NCBI GenBank assembly: GCA_902588745.1
Contig: CACIQI010000009.1
Location: forward strand, 1-60,591
Direction: 5' to 3'
DNA: 60,591 bases
Source of the DNA: an uncultured Alphaproteobacteria bacterium
Lineage (GTDB): Bacteria > Pseudomonadota > Alphaproteobacteria > HIMB59 > GCA-002718135
Part shown: in pieces, positions 9,631 to 17,228 of the stretch
Position numbering within the stretch: position 1 is the first letter of the stretch
Layout of the letters: every line of letters begins with the position of its first letter
The notes under the pieces: model-generated
The model's database searches: none
Told to the model about the DNA's origin: nothing
Seen by the model: only the letters and a program-made list of their open reading frames with translations
Program-made: the position numbers and the translations under genes

Positions 9631-10780
9631 GTGGAATTATTAGATCATCAATATTTTTAGAATGATGTGTAATTTGTTCGTATCCATCTTTTGTTATAAT
9701 AAAACTATCACCAACTTGTGATCTAAAATTATTTGCACTTGCCCCACCATCAACGGCAAATACCATTCCAGGCTCCAGTACTGTTTTATTACCAACTACT
9801 AATTGTGGTTCTTCTAAAAAGCTAAAGCCCGTACCTCTTCCACATCGAAATGTAGGATAAGGGTATCCCTCAGACTGTATAGTATCTGCATAAGCAGCAT
9901 GAACTTCTTCAGCTGTTACTCCAGGGCCAAGAATTTCAAGAGCAGCTTTTTGAGATTTAACTGCCGTCTCAAAAGCTTTTATTTGTTCATCAGATTGAAT
10001 TTCTTCTACCCAAAATATTCTGTCGAAACCTAATTTAAACCTATGAAAATTTGTAGAACCACAATAACATACGAATACGGGATCACCTTTTTTTATAATT
10101 TTGGTTGAAGCACGATGGTGAGTTTTAGGTAAATCATGACCCGATGTCATAACAGGTAAAAAGTGAATATTTGGAGACATATTGATATTATCAGGATAAA
10201 ATTCTTTTAAAAGCTCTGCTGCTTTTCTTGTTCCGGCTTGTGATTGTGCAAGTGCAACCTCATACTCAGGAACATTATGACCAATTGTTTTTTTTGCTGC
10301 CTCCATCATAGCCATACCAACTTCGCCGGCATGACGAGCTATATTCAATTCATGATTAGATTTAATCATTCTTATATTATCTATTAATTTGGTTAAATCC
10401 CCAGGATGGTCTTGCAGTATTTCGTCTAAATAGCTTTTAACCATTGGATTGATTTTAAATTTTTCAATAAAAATATTTTTATGCTGATTGATGATTTGAG
10501 GTAATAATTCTCTCCATTCATTTCCAATACCATCATTCCATGTTTCAACAATATCTACAGGACAAGATTCTGGTACTAATAAAACATCAAGAAGAGGTGT
10601 TATTAAATAAGTTTTATGATCATTTGAAACAACTAATAATGTTGGTCGATAAAAATCCATATGAAGGAAGTCATGGTATCCTGTGAAATAATATATCGAG
10701 TCATCATCAGTTATAATTGAGAGATCAATATTGTTCTCAGACATTTTTTTCTTTAATTTATTTAAGTTTTCAGAAAACAT
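9623..10780 (-). CDS. M24-family non-metal hydrolase, ectoine hydrolase/creatinase-like
   Basis: 385 aa pita-bread fold: an N-terminal creatinase-type domain with 'TDDDSIYYFTGYHDFLHM' and a C-terminal M24 catalytic domain from about residue 145. The five metal ligands of methionine/proline aminopeptidases are not kept: the DxG site reads 'CYCG' (Cys238), the GHG histidine is Arg315 in 'GRGTG', the EPG glutamate is Asp344, and the last Glu site reads 'VGDSF'. This is the pattern of metal-free members such as creatinase and EutD/DoeA ectoine hydrolase. With EutA/B/C-like genes upstream, ectoine ring hydrolysis is the best guess; creatine or guanidino hydrolysis is the alternative, because an amidinotransferase and sarcosine oxidase flank it. 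One base-pair boundary separates it from the M20 gene. Confidence 0.88.
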   Translation of the reverse strand: MFSENLNKLKKKMSENNIDLSIITDDDSIYYFTGYHDFLHMDFYRPTLLVVSNDHKTYLITPLLDVLLVPESCPVDIVETWNDGIGNEWRELLPQIINQHKNIFIEKFKINPMVKSYLDEILQDHPGDLTKLIDNIRMIKSNHELNIARHAGEVGMAMMEAAKKTIGHNVPEYEVALAQSQAGTRKAAELLKEFYPDNINMSPNIHFLPVMTSGHDLPKTHHRASTKIIKKGDPVFVCYCGSTNFHRFKLGFDRIFWVEEIQSDEQIKAFETAVKSQKAALEILGPGVTAEEVHAAYADTIQSEGYPYPTFRCGRGTGFSFLEEPQLVVGNKTVLEPGMVFAVDGGASANNFRSQVGDSFIITKDGYEQITHHSKNIDDLIIPHG

Positions 10781-11935
10781 TTATTTTAATTGTTGTTCTA
10801 CCAATTCAGTCCAATATGAAGAACCTATGACTAATAATTCGTCATTAAAATCATAATTATCAGCATGTAAGGGTCTGGAATGCTGCTCTGATGTGCCGTT
10901 ACCCATTAAAACAAAGCAACCAGGTTTTTCATTTGCCATAACAGAAAAATCTTCTGAGAATAAACGTGGTTCTATATTACCATTACATTTATCACTACCA
11001 AGTAAAGAAACTGCAGCTTTTGTTGCAGACTCAGTTTGATTTTTTGAATTAAAAGTTACTGGACAGGCTGTTTCATATTTAACACTACCATTAACACCAT
11101 GTGCATTGCAAATCCCTTCGACAATTTGTAACATTTTTGAAGCAATTTTTTCATTTGTTTCTTTTGATAAAGCTCTCGCGTCACCAGTCATTTTTACCAT
11201 ACCTGGCAGAACATTTTTTTTACCATCGGTTATAAATTCAGTAATAGACACTATACCATTGTCTGCTGGATTTAATTTCCTAGAGACTATCGACTGAAGT
11301 GCTACTGCTATTTGAGAGCCAACAGTTATTGCATCAACCCCCATATGAGGTAATGCAGCATGCCCACCTTTAGCTTTTATTTCAATTTCAAATAAATTTT
11401 CACTTGCTGTAATAGCGCCTTTTCTTGTACCAAAAGTTCCAATTTCCATGTTAGGAATATTGTGCATAGCGTAAACTTCATCAATGTTAAATTTATCAAA
11501 CAATCCTTCATCTATCATTGTTCTTGCACCAAATGTATTCTCTTCATCAGGTTGAAAAATAAAATATACCGTACCGTTAAAGTTACCTTTTTCTGATAAA
11601 TATTTTGCTGCACCTAATAACATTGTTGTGTGACCATCATGTCCACATGCATGCATTCTGTTATCAAACTTGGACTTATAACTAAACTTATTAGTTTCAT
11701 GTATAGGAAGAGCATCCATGTCAGCTCTTATACCTATTGATTTTGAACTATTTCCTTTTTTTAAAATTCCAACTACTCCAGTTCTCGCAATACCAGAATG
11801 CACTTCTATTCCAAATTCTTTTAGAAGTGTTGACACTTTTGCTGCAGCATACTCTTCTTCAAAACTTAATTGTGGGTGCATATGAAGATCATGACGCCAT
11901 TCTACTAATTGGTTATGTAATGACTGAGTTTTCAT
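10781..11935 (-). CDS. M20-family amidohydrolase (deacetylase, DoeB2/hippurate-hydrolase-like)
   Basis: 384 aa metallo-aminoacylase of the M20D group. Metal-site motifs are intact: 'HACGHDGHT' with Cys97 and His99, 'QPDEE' with Glu131/132, and a late 'EDFS'. M20D enzymes cleave N-acyl amino acids. Beside an ectoine-hydrolase-like gene the expected substrate would be N-acetyl-2,4-diaminobutyrate, as proposed for DoeB2-type proteins; canonical DoeB/EutE belongs to a different (AstE/AspA) family and is absent here. The stop abuts the M24 start, suggesting coupled translation and maybe a hydrolase-deacetylase pair. An indole-acetyl or hippuryl amidase role cannot be excluded. Confidence 0.9.
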   Translation of the reverse strand: MKTQSLHNQLVEWRHDLHMHPQLSFEEEYAAAKVSTLLKEFGIEVHSGIARTGVVGILKKGNSSKSIGIRADMDALPIHETNKFSYKSKFDNRMHACGHDGHTTMLLGAAKYLSEKGNFNGTVYFIFQPDEENTFGARTMIDEGLFDKFNIDEVYAMHNIPNMEIGTFGTRKGAITASENLFEIEIKAKGGHAALPHMGVDAITVGSQIAVALQSIVSRKLNPADNGIVSITEFITDGKKNVLPGMVKMTGDARALSKETNEKIASKMLQIVEGICNAHGVNGSVKYETACPVTFNSKNQTESATKAAVSLLGSDKCNGNIEPRLFSEDFSVMANEKPGCFVLMGNGTSEQHSRPLHADNYDFNDELLVIGSSYWTELVEQQLK

Positions 11936-11938
11936 AAC

Positions 11939-13381
11939 CTACATATTATTAAATTCTTTAATCTTATTGTCTAGAGAAAGCATATATTCATAATGTGAAT
12001 TCCAAAATTTTTGATCTTTTCTTTTTTCAAATTCTTCAAGACTTACACCTTGTTGCTCTACCCAAGTAAAGTAACCTAAATTAAATATTCTTTTCTTGTC
12101 CAGGTAAGAAAGTTCTAGCATATTATCAGTAGATATTCCTGATAAGTGTTTTCCAAATAGTTCAGCACAAACTATTTCATCATAATTATTTTTAAAATCA
12201 GCAATGGTCTTATTTAATTCTGACATGTATAAATCTGCACCATCTGTAGCGACCGTTATAATTGCGTCATCACTATTTAAATCCATATATTTAGCTAGTT
12301 TTATTGATGCCAATATATTTGCTATTGCTGAAAAGCCAAATTCAGGAAGTCGTGAAACAAAATCAGGGTCAAAATTTTTTTTCTCAATTAAAAACTTTTT
12401 TCCTATTTCAGTATTAAAAATCATATTTAGATTATTGGTAGCTTGATCAGAGACATCTACGACAAAATCTGTATTCATTACATTATGAATAAGGGGAACA
12501 TGTTTGTCACCAATTCCTTGTATATTATGTTCACCATAACCTCCATGAAGCAAAGTTGGGCACTCCAAAGCTTCAACAACTGCAATCTTTGTCTGTAATT
12601 TATCTTTAAGATAATCTCCTGCTGCTAAAGTACCACTTGATCCTGAAGCACTTACATAAAACCTAGGGGTTAAGTTACTGTTACCTTTAACTTTAAGAAA
12701 TGATTTTTCAAAAGATGGACCCGTTATAGAACGATGAATACTGTAATTATAATACTCATCAAATTGATTTATGATATCATTTTGATTATCTTTTTTTAAT
12801 TCATTACAAGCATCGTAAATTTCTTTAACATTACTTTCTGTGCCTTTTGTCTTTATGATATTTTTTTTATCTTCAACCCAATTATTCAACCATTCAAATC
12901 TCTCATTACTCATTCCTTCAGGAAGTATTGCAATACTATTAAGACCCATTATCCGAGATATTGCTACTCCACCCCTGCAATAATTTCCTGTTGAAGGCCA
13001 AACTGCTTTATGTTTTTCATAATCAAAAGTACCATTCAATATTCTTGGAAGCAAACAACCATAAGCTGCCAAAACTTTATGAGCTGTTATTAAGGGAAAA
13101 TATCGTCCCATATTTACAATTATCTTTGCCTTAACACCTGTAAATTCTGTTGGAAGCACAATATATTCAGGCTCATTTCCAAAACCTGATTGATCTCTTT
13201 TATTAAACCAATGAACTCTAAAGAGGTTAAGAGGATTGATATCATTATTATTTATTTTTTTTAGAGAATTTTTAATATCGTCACTAATAATTTGAGGGTC
13301 TTGAAGTTCACTTATACTTGGTAAGACAACCCCTTTTGATTTGAAGTAATCAGATGTTTTTTTTATTATTGCTTTATTCAT
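11939..13381 (-). CDS. PLP-dependent fold-type II enzyme of unknown function
   Basis: 480 aa, longer than the 320 aa of cysteine synthases or threonine dehydratases. The Schiff-base lysine is probably Lys102 in 'LITAHKVLAAYG'; phosphate and substrate loops are 'STGNYCRGG' and 'SASGSSGTLAAG', and 'ALECPTLLHGGYGEHNIQG' is a striking conserved stretch. I know this as an uncharacterised family usually named PLP-dependent protein beta subunit. Members of this fold do beta-elimination or beta-replacement, for example diaminopropionate ammonia-lyase. It lies 3 bases from both flanking genes. Because the island lacks the aminotransferase (DoeD) that normally handles diaminobutyrate, this enzyme could take that step, but that is conjecture. 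Confidence 0.85.
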   Translation of the reverse strand: MNKAIIKKTSDYFKSKGVVLPSISELQDPQIISDDIKNSLKKINNNDINPLNLFRVHWFNKRDQSGFGNEPEYIVLPTEFTGVKAKIIVNMGRYFPLITAHKVLAAYGCLLPRILNGTFDYEKHKAVWPSTGNYCRGGVAISRIMGLNSIAILPEGMSNERFEWLNNWVEDKKNIIKTKGTESNVKEIYDACNELKKDNQNDIINQFDEYYNYSIHRSITGPSFEKSFLKVKGNSNLTPRFYVSASGSSGTLAAGDYLKDKLQTKIAVVEALECPTLLHGGYGEHNIQGIGDKHVPLIHNVMNTDFVVDVSDQATNNLNMIFNTEIGKKFLIEKKNFDPDFVSRLPEFGFSAIANILASIKLAKYMDLNSDDAIITVATDGADLYMSELNKTIADFKNNYDEIVCAELFGKHLSGISTDNMLELSYLDKKRIFNLGYFTWVEQQGVSLEEFEKRKDQKFWNSHYEYMLSLDNKIKEFNNM

Positions 13382-13384
13382 AAA

Positions 13385-14365
13385 TTAAATATTGATGCCT
13401 AAATTATTTGTTTTACAAAGATTATAAGCAAATCTTGCTATTGCAGTATCTTGTACGCCAGTTCCTGTCAAATCACATATCGTTATATCTTCTTTATTTT
13501 TTCTTCCTAAACTTGGATCGTTAATAATATCGCCAAGTTCATTAAATTTTTCTTTAGAAGAAATTATATTTTGTTTTAAAGCATGATGTAATTCACCCAA
13601 AACACTTGTTTGTAATTGATTGTCGGGCACATATTGATCACAATGTTTTAACATATGAGGATCTAATTCGTTTTTTTGTTCTGCATCTGATCCCATTGCT
13701 GTTATGTGGGTTCCTTTTTTTATCCAATCAAATTCTAATAGAGGTTTTTTGCTAGGAGTCGTTGTAACGATTATTTCTGATAAACTTGCCAATTCCTTGC
13801 AAGAAGAAGCTACATTCAAATCTAAATCTAAATCTAAATCTTGAAAACTTTTTATAAATTGATTTGCTTTTATTTTATCTCTTGACCAGACTATTATTTT
13901 ATTAATTTTTCTAACTAACATTATTGCTTGCAGTTGTAATCTCGCTTGTATTCCAGCTCCAATAATACCAACAGAATTAGCATTTTGATTTGATAAATAT
14001 TTTGTAGCTATTGCTCCTGCTATAGCTGTTCTAGTATCTGTAAGATAACCTTCATCCAATAAAACTGATTTTACAACTCCAGTCTTTGAATCTAATAAAA
14101 CCATCAGTCCATTACTAGATGGCAAACCAAGTTTTGGATTATCAAAAAAACCAGAAGCGATTTTTATTGCAAAACTATCAAGACCCTCAACATATGCAGC
14201 TTTCACATCTGATTCACCATGATATTTTTCAATATCTATTCTCATTATAGGTGGCATCATTACCAAACCCTTTGATAAACTTTTAAATGCTTCCTCTATT
14301 ATTGGTATGAGATTTTTATTCAAATCTACATGTTGAATAATATCATTTTTATTAAGGATGAGCAT
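13385..14365 (-). CDS. eutC: Ornithine cyclodeaminase/mu-crystallin family reductase, EutC-like
   Basis: 326 aa NAD(P)-binding protein. The Rossmann motif is 'GIIGAGIQARLQLQA' near residue 137, preceded by 'DEGYLTDTRTAIAGAIAT', typical for this family. Members include ornithine cyclodeaminase, pyrroline-2-carboxylate reductase (LhpI) and EutC. Its start overlaps eutB by 14 bases, as in known ectoine-use clusters, where EutB is proposed to dehydrate hydroxyectoine and EutC to reduce the imine. It could also reduce pyrroline-2-carboxylate from the dehydratase-like protein at 8605. A run of four AAATCT units (13818-13841) encodes an Asp-Leu repeat in the nucleotide-binding domain. Confidence 0.82.
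   Translation of the reverse strand: MLILNKNDIIQHVDLNKNLIPIIEEAFKSLSKGLVMMPPIMRIDIEKYHGESDVKAAYVEGLDSFAIKIASGFFDNPKLGLPSSNGLMVLLDSKTGVVKSVLLDEGYLTDTRTAIAGAIATKYLSNQNANSVGIIGAGIQARLQLQAIMLVRKINKIIVWSRDKIKANQFIKSFQDLDLDLDLNVASSCKELASLSEIIVTTTPSKKPLLEFDWIKKGTHITAMGSDAEQKNELDPHMLKHCDQYVPDNQLQTSVLGELHHALKQNIISSKEKFNELGDIINDPSLGRKNKEDITICDLTGTGVQDTAIARFAYNLCKTNNLGINI
13818..13841. repeat. Hexanucleotide tandem repeat (AAATCT x4) inside eutC-like gene
   Basis: Four perfect copies of AAATCT in frame within the eutC-like gene, coding for alternating Asp and Leu on the minus strand. Unit changes would alter length by two residues without a frameshift. Confidence 0.85.
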
Positions 14366-15314
14366 GACTTAAAACTTTGTTAAACAATTCCGAGTCAATA
14401 TTTCCACCACAAATTAAACAGATTATATTTTTTCCTAAGTGCGATGTTAGTTTTTCTTTAACAACTATTACACTTGTTGCTGCAGCACCTTCAGATACAA
14501 TTTTATGTTCTAAAAAATTTATTCTAATCCCTTCAGCTATTTTTTCTTCACTTACTAGAACAAAGTCATCGACGTATTGTTGTACAATATTAAATGTAAA
14601 TTTATTATCTAAACCAATACTACCCCCTAAACAATCAGCTAAAGTTTCAGTTTCCTCTACATCAACAGGTCTGCCTTCTTTTAGACTTTCATACATTGAA
14701 GGGCCTCTTTCCATAGATACGGCAATAATTTTTGTATCAGGTTTTTGAAGCTTAATAGCCTGAGCAATTCCAGATATAAGACCACCTCCAGATGTTGGTA
14801 TTATTACAGTATCAACTTCAGGAAATTCGGTAAGCATTTCAAGGCCAACTGTACCTTGGCCTATAATAATGTCTTCATCATCAAAGGGGTGAATTAATGG
14901 GATTTTTTTTTCTTTCGCAATTTGTTTAGCATACAAATCAGCTTCATCACTATTCTTTCCAATAATTTCTACTTTTGCTCCTAATTTTTCAATAGCCTCT
15001 TTTCTATATTCTGGAACCATTGAAGACATATATATTGTTGATTGAATACCCAATACCTTTGAAGCATATGCAACGCCTTTGCCATGATTGCCTGTAGAAA
15101 CTGCTATGACTCCTTTGTTCTTGTCATCTTCACTTAAAGAAAGTAGCTTATTAACGGCACCTCTTAACTTAAATGATCCAGTGATTTGAAAATTTTCTAA
15201 CTTTAGTTTTACTGTATTACTTTTTGATAAGAAATTAGAATTAATTAATGGTGTATAATTAACATAAGGTAAAATTTTCTTATGTGCATCTTGTATTTGT
15301 TGAAGTGTAATCAA
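14352..15314 (-). CDS. eutB: Threonine dehydratase-like PLP enzyme, EutB-like
   Basis: 320 aa fold-type II PLP enzyme with 'QITGSFKLRGA' carrying the catalytic Lys49, 'STGNHGKGVAYASKVLG' for phosphate binding and 'SGGGLISG' near residue 176. It lacks the ACT regulatory domain of biosynthetic IlvA, so it is a catabolic-type dehydratase or a serine/3-hydroxyaspartate-type enzyme. Coupling to an EutC-like gene and an EutA-like gene 13 bases upstream argues for the hydroxyectoine dehydratase role proposed for EutB. On sequence alone it could not be told from a threo-3-hydroxyaspartate ammonia-lyase. Confidence 0.8.
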   Translation of the reverse strand: MITLQQIQDAHKKILPYVNYTPLINSNFLSKSNTVKLKLENFQITGSFKLRGAVNKLLSLSEDDKNKGVIAVSTGNHGKGVAYASKVLGIQSTIYMSSMVPEYRKEAIEKLGAKVEIIGKNSDEADLYAKQIAKEKKIPLIHPFDDEDIIIGQGTVGLEMLTEFPEVDTVIIPTSGGGLISGIAQAIKLQKPDTKIIAVSMERGPSMYESLKEGRPVDVEETETLADCLGGSIGLDNKFTFNIVQQYVDDFVLVSEEKIAEGIRINFLEHKIVSEGAAATSVIVVKEKLTSHLGKNIICLICGGNIDSELFNKVLSHAHP

Positions 15315-15326
15315 TTTAATCCCTAT

Positions 15327-16082
15327 TTAATGTAATTTAAATAGGTTACCATAACCATCAATTTTTTGATTAATATTAGACAATCTTAATGAATCCCAAA
15401 TAATAGCTTGATTACTTGAAATGATATCTGTGCTTAATTTTGACTCTAATGTTTCGATAACATCAATTACTTTTAATGCAGTACAAGAAACAAAAATACT
15501 ATCAACATCTGTTAAATCAATTGAGGAAATTGTTTCTATTAAACTATCATGAGTAACTTTGGCAATTTCGGAGTCATAATTTAAATTAAACGAACTAAAT
15601 GATTTAATTTCAAATCCACTATCAATTAAATATTTGTAAACTTTAATATTCACATCTTTTGGATAAGGGGTAAGAACAGCAATTTTTTTATGATTTAACA
15701 ATTTAAGTGCTTTGACAGCTGATGTAATAGGTGTGGTAATTAAAGCATCAGGTTTAGCTTTGAAGATTTCAGATCTTATTCTTTTTTCACCAATTTCAAT
15801 AGTGCCCGAAGTACATCCATACGCTACAACTTGTATTTTCTCATTAGGTAATATTTGATTTGTTATTTCAGTAAGATGATCAGCCATCTTTATATAATTT
15901 TCATGAGTTAGAGGATTTAAAAAAGGTATCCTATTAAAAAATAGGTCTACTGGCAAATTATGACAAATTTTTCTAAAATCTTGCTCAATTGTAAAATCAG
16001 TCGATAGTGTAATTACACCAATTCTAGAAAATTTTGTATCATGTAAATTGGCTTTAACGTTATTTTGATTAAAACTATACAT
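15327..16082 (-). CDS. eutA: Asp/Glu racemase superfamily protein, EutA/maleate isomerase-like
   Basis: 251 aa, two-domain racemase fold with the paired cysteines Cys90 ('YGCTSG') and Cys200 ('SCTAL'). The spacing fits the arylmalonate decarboxylase, maleate cis-trans isomerase and EutA branch rather than glutamate racemase MurI. In ectoine-use operons EutA precedes eutB and eutC and is thought to handle stereochemistry or ring isomers, though its reaction is not settled. The ATG overlaps the amidinotransferase stop by one base (TAATG), a sign of translational coupling. Confidence 0.8.
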   Translation of the reverse strand: MYSFNQNNVKANLHDTKFSRIGVITLSTDFTIEQDFRKICHNLPVDLFFNRIPFLNPLTHENYIKMADHLTEITNQILPNEKIQVVAYGCTSGTIEIGEKRIRSEIFKAKPDALITTPITSAVKALKLLNHKKIAVLTPYPKDVNIKVYKYLIDSGFEIKSFSSFNLNYDSEIAKVTHDSLIETISSIDLTDVDSIFVSCTALKVIDVIETLESKLSTDIISSNQAIIWDSLRLSNINQKIDGYGNLFKLH

Positions 16083-17185
16083 TATTGATTTGGAAAATAA
16101 TCCTCACACTCACCCTCTCTATGAACATCAGTAGTAGCACAATGTAGACTACCCCCAAATGCATAAACGTCTCTAAAAGGAACAGGAATAACATCCAATC
16201 CAAAACTTTCCATTTGTTTAATCATTTTTTCTTCAGTTGCCTCGACGCATATAGTTTTGGGATCAATTATCAAAACGTTCATTGATAACCAGATTGATGA
16301 ATAACACATAGGTGGTGGACTATTATGAATAGAAGGTGCTGCTTCATGAATTTCCCATTTATTATCATCAAAAATTTTTCTTTGCTCTGATGATATTTTT
16401 CTATTTGGATTAATAATTATAACACCTGGTTTAATAGGAGTAAAACATGCATCAATGTGAGTTGGAATTAAATCACCTGGTAAATTAATTTGATGAACAC
16501 GATGATTTGGATAATGTCTTCTTAACCAATCTAAGCCACTTAAATTTGATGTAAAATTGTTATGATAAAAAAGATCTTTTCCAAAGCGTAAAATTTCTGC
16601 TGCATCAAAAAGTGGTTCTTTTTCTGTCAATATCATGTCTCTATTTTCGATTTTTTTATAACGTTCTTCTTCTGTTATACCTTCAGGAAGATAATTAGTC
16701 TTATACGATTGATTAGTTAATCTTGGTTTAGGTGCCGATTCCCATCTCATGTTTTTATCTTCTGAGTAATATTTTTCAAGTAATGGTCTATAAGCAAGGT
16801 ACTCAAACCATCTACATCTATAAGACATTGGCGCCTCTAGCATTTCATTTCCTACAGTAAGAATAACATCTCTTGGAGGCATGCAGCCAAACATACCATC
16901 ATTAAACCAATCAGGTGTCTCGATACTCTGAGAAAAGTCAATAGGTGTTGGTCTATCAACTTTTATATTTAGGGAATTTAAAATTTTAACAAAGTTTTCT
17001 AATTGTATATTTGCTTTATCAATTGATTCCTTCGAGCGTGGTCCGTGAGATCCTGCCATACCACTATCTTTACTAATTTTTGGTTCAAGCGCTGGTTCCA
17101 TTGGAGGTATGTTGGCATTTTCAACTGCTCCAACTATAACATGTTTTAATGGATCCCATTCATTCCAAGAATTAACTATTGTCAT
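16082..17185 (-). CDS. Glycine amidinotransferase-like enzyme
   Basis: 367 aa, matching arginine:glycine amidinotransferase in length and in all catalytic blocks: Asp194 in 'EPLFDAAEILRFGKD', His243 in 'PTHIDACF' and Cys349 in 'GGSLHCATTDV'. The family moves an amidino group from arginine to an amine, giving guanidinoacetate plus ornithine when glycine is the acceptor. It heads the minus-strand catabolic run, 43 bases from a divergent dehydrogenase gene, with AAGGAAA before the start. In catabolic context it might run in the direction that strips an amidino group from a guanidino compound, or act on a diamine from ectoine breakdown. The acceptor is unknown. Confidence 0.9.
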   Translation of the reverse strand: MTIVNSWNEWDPLKHVIVGAVENANIPPMEPALEPKISKDSGMAGSHGPRSKESIDKANIQLENFVKILNSLNIKVDRPTPIDFSQSIETPDWFNDGMFGCMPPRDVILTVGNEMLEAPMSYRCRWFEYLAYRPLLEKYYSEDKNMRWESAPKPRLTNQSYKTNYLPEGITEEERYKKIENRDMILTEKEPLFDAAEILRFGKDLFYHNNFTSNLSGLDWLRRHYPNHRVHQINLPGDLIPTHIDACFTPIKPGVIIINPNRKISSEQRKIFDDNKWEIHEAAPSIHNSPPPMCYSSIWLSMNVLIIDPKTICVEATEEKMIKQMESFGLDVIPVPFRDVYAFGGSLHCATTDVHREGECEDYFPNQ

Positions 17186-17212
17186 TATATTTTCCTTAAT
17201 TTAAAACTATGC

Positions 17213-17220
17213 ATTATAAT
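17213..17220. promoter_or_regulatory. Palindromic -10 element shared by divergent genes
   Basis: ATTATAAT is its own reverse complement, so it can serve as a TATAAT box in both directions within the 43-base gap between the amidinotransferase and dehydrogenase genes. No convincing -35 box is seen on either side. For the plus-strand gene it lies only about 8 bases before the ATG, which would give a very short leader. Confidence 0.3.
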
Positions 17221-17228
17221 TAAAACAT

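Noticed and set aside
9623..10780. Xaa-Pro aminopeptidase (PepP/PepQ)
   Set aside because: The conserved metal ligands are replaced at nearly every position.
14352..15314. Biosynthetic threonine deaminase IlvA
   Set aside because: No C-terminal regulatory domain, and it is coupled to eutC- and eutA-like genes.
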